Shown: one piece after another, positions 63,101 to 64,000 of the stretch
Layout: the number at the start of each line of letters is the position of its first letter
Numbering within the stretch: the stretch's first letter is position 1
DNA from: Afipia sp049747295
GTDB taxonomy: Bacteria; Pseudomonadota; Alphaproteobacteria; Rhizobiales; Xanthobacteraceae
DNA: 64,000 nt
Reading direction: 5' to 3'
NCBI RefSeq assembly: GCF_049747295.1
Contig: NZ_JBMHJM010000001.1
Span: 4,712,001-4,776,000 of the forward strand
Position numbers and translations under genes: made by a program
The notes under the pieces: generated by a model
Told to the model about the DNA's origin: nothing
Database searches by the model: none
Seen by the model: the letters and a program-made list of their open reading frames with translations, nothing else

Positions 63101-64000
63101 GTGTTGGAGTAGTGGCCGACATTGCTGTGATAGGACGCGGTATAGGTCGCGCCCGGTGTGATTGTAATCGGAGTGGCGAACCTTGCCGTCTGCCAGCCGG
63201 TTGTCGTTTCATTGCTGAATGTCAGCGTGCCCAGGGCCGCGCCGGTGCTCGACCATAGTGTGCCGGTGTGAACGCCGGTATCCTGGTTGCTTTTGTAGTA
63301 GCGAATGCCGGTGATGGTCCCTGCAACAGACGCCGTGAACTTTACCCCGAGTTCAACCGCGCCGTTATCGACCGTATTCAAAACCTCGGGCGTTGCCGAG
63401 CCGGGGAATAGGGTCAAGAAGTTTGCCGGGGCGACGCTGAGCGTGCGCCCAGCGGAAGGTGATTCCAGATTGATGCTGTCGTCGACCGCGCGGGAACGGA
63501 TTGTGTAGTTGCCGGCGACTTGCGGCGAGAATGTATATGTCCATGTCTCGTCGCCGGTCGCTGGATGCCAGCTCGCTCCGTTGTCGGTCGAGACCTCGAC
63601 GCCGGCAATCACACCGCCACCGGCGTCGGTGGCGGTGCCGGAAATCGTCACGCGATCTGTCGCGGCCACGGAACTGGGCGGCGTATTGATGGTGGAGGTC
63701 GGAGCGGTATGGTCCGTCGAAGCCTGGCCGGTGATGAGCCCTGATTGCAGCGTTGCCGGCTGGATGCCCATGTCGGCAAAAAGGTTGACCATCGCCTGCT
63801 GGACACGCGGATCGGAGGGCGTTCCAGTATCCCCGTGGATATTGTCGCCGTCGTGGCTGTCGCTCAGACCCCATGACCAGTAGACCGTGCCTGCGCCGAA
63901 GACCAGCGCGCCGCTTGGTGCACGATAGAGGGTGAGGTTGTGCGTTGCCGTGCCCGGGCCGACGGTGTTGCCGTAATCGAGCAGATAGAAACCCTCCGAG
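60106..64000 (-). CDS. Giant mosaic exoprotein with four DUF4082 domains (5' end beyond window)
   Basis: At least 1298 residues; the frame is open to the right edge, so the start lies outside. The part nearest the edge (LLDYGNTVGPGTATHNLTLYRAPSGALVFGAGTVYWSWG) matches the C-terminal region of N,N-dimethylformamidase-beta-like proteins. Then follow an Ig-like region and four DUF4082 domains (coding roughly 63430-62955, 62635-62140, 61430-60940, 60605-60109). Between them are two tandem-95/cadherin-like modules (about 62945-62645 and 60930-60630), a VCBS-like module and a putative Ig module. The last DUF4082 is C-terminal. Probably secreted; the export signal is not in view. Confidence 0.88.
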   Translation of the reverse strand, partial: SEGFYLLDYGNTVGPGTATHNLTLYRAPSGALVFGAGTVYWSWGLSDSHDGDNIHGDTGTPSDPRVQQAMVNLFADMGIQPATLQSGLITGQASTDHTAPTSTINTPPSSVAATDRVTISGTATDAGGGVIAGVEVSTDNGASWHPATGDETWTYTFSPQVAGNYTIRSRAVDDSINLESPSAGRTLSVAPANFLTLFPGSATPEVLNTVDNGAVELGVKFTASVAGTITGIRYYKSNQDTGVHTGTLWSSTGAALGTLTFSNETTTGWQTARFATPITITPGATYTASYHSNVGHYSNTQDYFTTNVTSGPLTAPASGNGVYAYGNSQFPTNTFQSTNFWVDVMFNPSIGTSNVPPVAANDTGISVLLNTPLTIAAASLIANDSDPNGDPLTITAVNTNANSHGTVALNTQNNTITFTPQSGYTGAAGFSYTISDGRGGTASANVSLNVTPVPTGVSFFTAANTPAQTDLSDGTPLELGMKFTSSTAGQITALKFYRSSSDTGPDLLSLWTSTGTKLGSATFSNTAATGWQTVILPTPVNINANTTYVASYHTSNAYAATNNYFASAVTSGPLTAPSSSAAGGNGVYSYGGNNTTSVFPTSTFGAANYWIDVVFNGSTGGGTNTTPTAVADTADATERGGTANGSGGSSATGNVLTNDTDPDTGDTKTVSAVSFGSTAGTLGSALNGTFGSLVLSASGVFTYTVNETLTAVQALRLSTNTLTDVFSYTVRDTAGATSTTTLTVTIHGANDAPALATQTANQNAVVGSAFSLVLPANTFVDPDNGDTLTYSATLASGAALPAWLAFNATTRTFSGTPAAANVGTLNVRVTATDLGSLTTSETFSIGVTTTSTPPPPGAVSFFSASNTPAQTSVTDGTPLELGMKFTSSSAGQITALKFYRSPGDTGPDLLSLWTSAGAKLATATFSNTSASGWQTVTLSTPVNINANTTYVASYHTAGTYVATNNFFTSAITSSPLTAPSTSTSGGNGVYSYGGNNTTSVFPTSTFGAANYWVDVVFNGSTGNTNQPPVAANDAGPAVTLNTPVVISAASLLANDSDPNNDPLTITAANTTTTSHGTAALNTQNNTITFTPDTGYTGAAGFSYTISDGRGGTATANVSLNVTTSTQPPPSPVSFFSATTTPTQTSLTDGTPIELGMKFTSSTAGQITALKFYRSPSDTGSDLLSLWTSTGTKLASATFSNTSASGWQTVTLATPVNINANTTYVTSYHTNGAYAATNNFFTSPLTSGPLTAPSTTGVAGGNGVYGYGGNGTTGLFPTSTFGASNYYSDVVFRPQLAA
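60109..63430 (-). repeat. Four-fold DUF4082 coding repeat
   Basis: Four blocks of roughly 470-500 bases share long near-identical stretches, for example the segments encoding GNGVYSYGGNNTTSVFPTSTFGAANYW in the middle two copies and LELGMKFTSS in three. The copy nearest 63400 is the most divergent. The pattern indicates tandem duplication followed by drift or gene conversion inside one gene. Confidence 0.85.

Noticed and set aside
60109..63430. Repeats in the exoprotein considered as a CRISPR array or transposon
   Set aside because: The units are about 500 bases, keep a reading frame, and encode the same domain; there are no short repeats with unique spacers and no transposase.

Overview
The window comes from the chromosome of an alphaproteobacterium, most likely of the Bradyrhizobium / Rhodopseudomonas / Afipia / Tardiphaga group. 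This rests on gene order (a complete str-S10-spc-alpha ribosomal block ending secY-adk-rpsM-rpsK-rpoA-rplQ), G/C-ending codons, short-LID adenylate kinase, an ATP12 assembly factor and small secreted proteins with the GCG..CRP motif. The genus cannot be fixed from sequence reading alone.

Layout. 1-16912: the 3' end of fusA, tuf, and 25 ribosomal-protein genes plus secY, adk and rpoA, all on the + strand with tight spacing. Three intrinsic-terminator-like hairpins follow rpsK, rpoA and rplQ. Adk carries a roughly 120-residue Lys/Ala histone-H1-like tail. 17004-24680: an SDR, a quinone-reductase-type dehydrogenase divergent from an HxlR regulator, then a Do-like protease, rarA, a pseudouridine synthase, a small secreted protein and ATP12. 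24690-29605: an orphan FliK-like protein overlapping a stand-alone FlhB C-terminal-domain protein, plus small stress or catabolic-type proteins. 29813-33010: pccB, then an MFS transporter preceded by two similar dyads. 33042-40577: mostly small exported or membrane proteins, an alpha/beta hydrolase, and an ArsR regulator divergent from NIPSNAP and PEP-mutase-like genes with a strong palindromic operator between them.

40980-49671 is a seven-gene co-directional cluster: fused indolepyruvate ferredoxin oxidoreductase, thiolase, zinc-ribbon/OB-fold partner, two-hot-dog MaoC hydratase, MFE-2-type SDR, DHDPS/NAL-family lyase and a NUDIX hydrolase. Together it looks like a CoA-thioester degradation module whose substrate is unknown. 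A DUF3750 protein and a BtuF-like protein without a signal peptide follow.

51431-64000 is accessory. A tRNA-Arg(TCG) is followed by a large autotransporter and a truncated, frameshifted GGDEF gene. The tract is closed by an imperfect 23-bp copy of the tRNA 3' end (21/23), suggesting a decayed tRNA-targeted island without an integrase. Beyond it lie a GH99/WbsX-like secreted protein and a methyltransferase in visibly A/T-richer DNA, an MHS-family transporter, and the 3' part of a giant mosaic exoprotein with four DUF4082 repeats that runs off the right edge. No CRISPR array, insertion sequence, transposase, integrase or rRNA gene was seen. The best candidates for something undescribed are the orphan FliK/FlhB-C pair, the Adk tail, the fused-IOR/thiolase cluster, the tRNA-bounded tract and the tandem dyads before the MFS gene.
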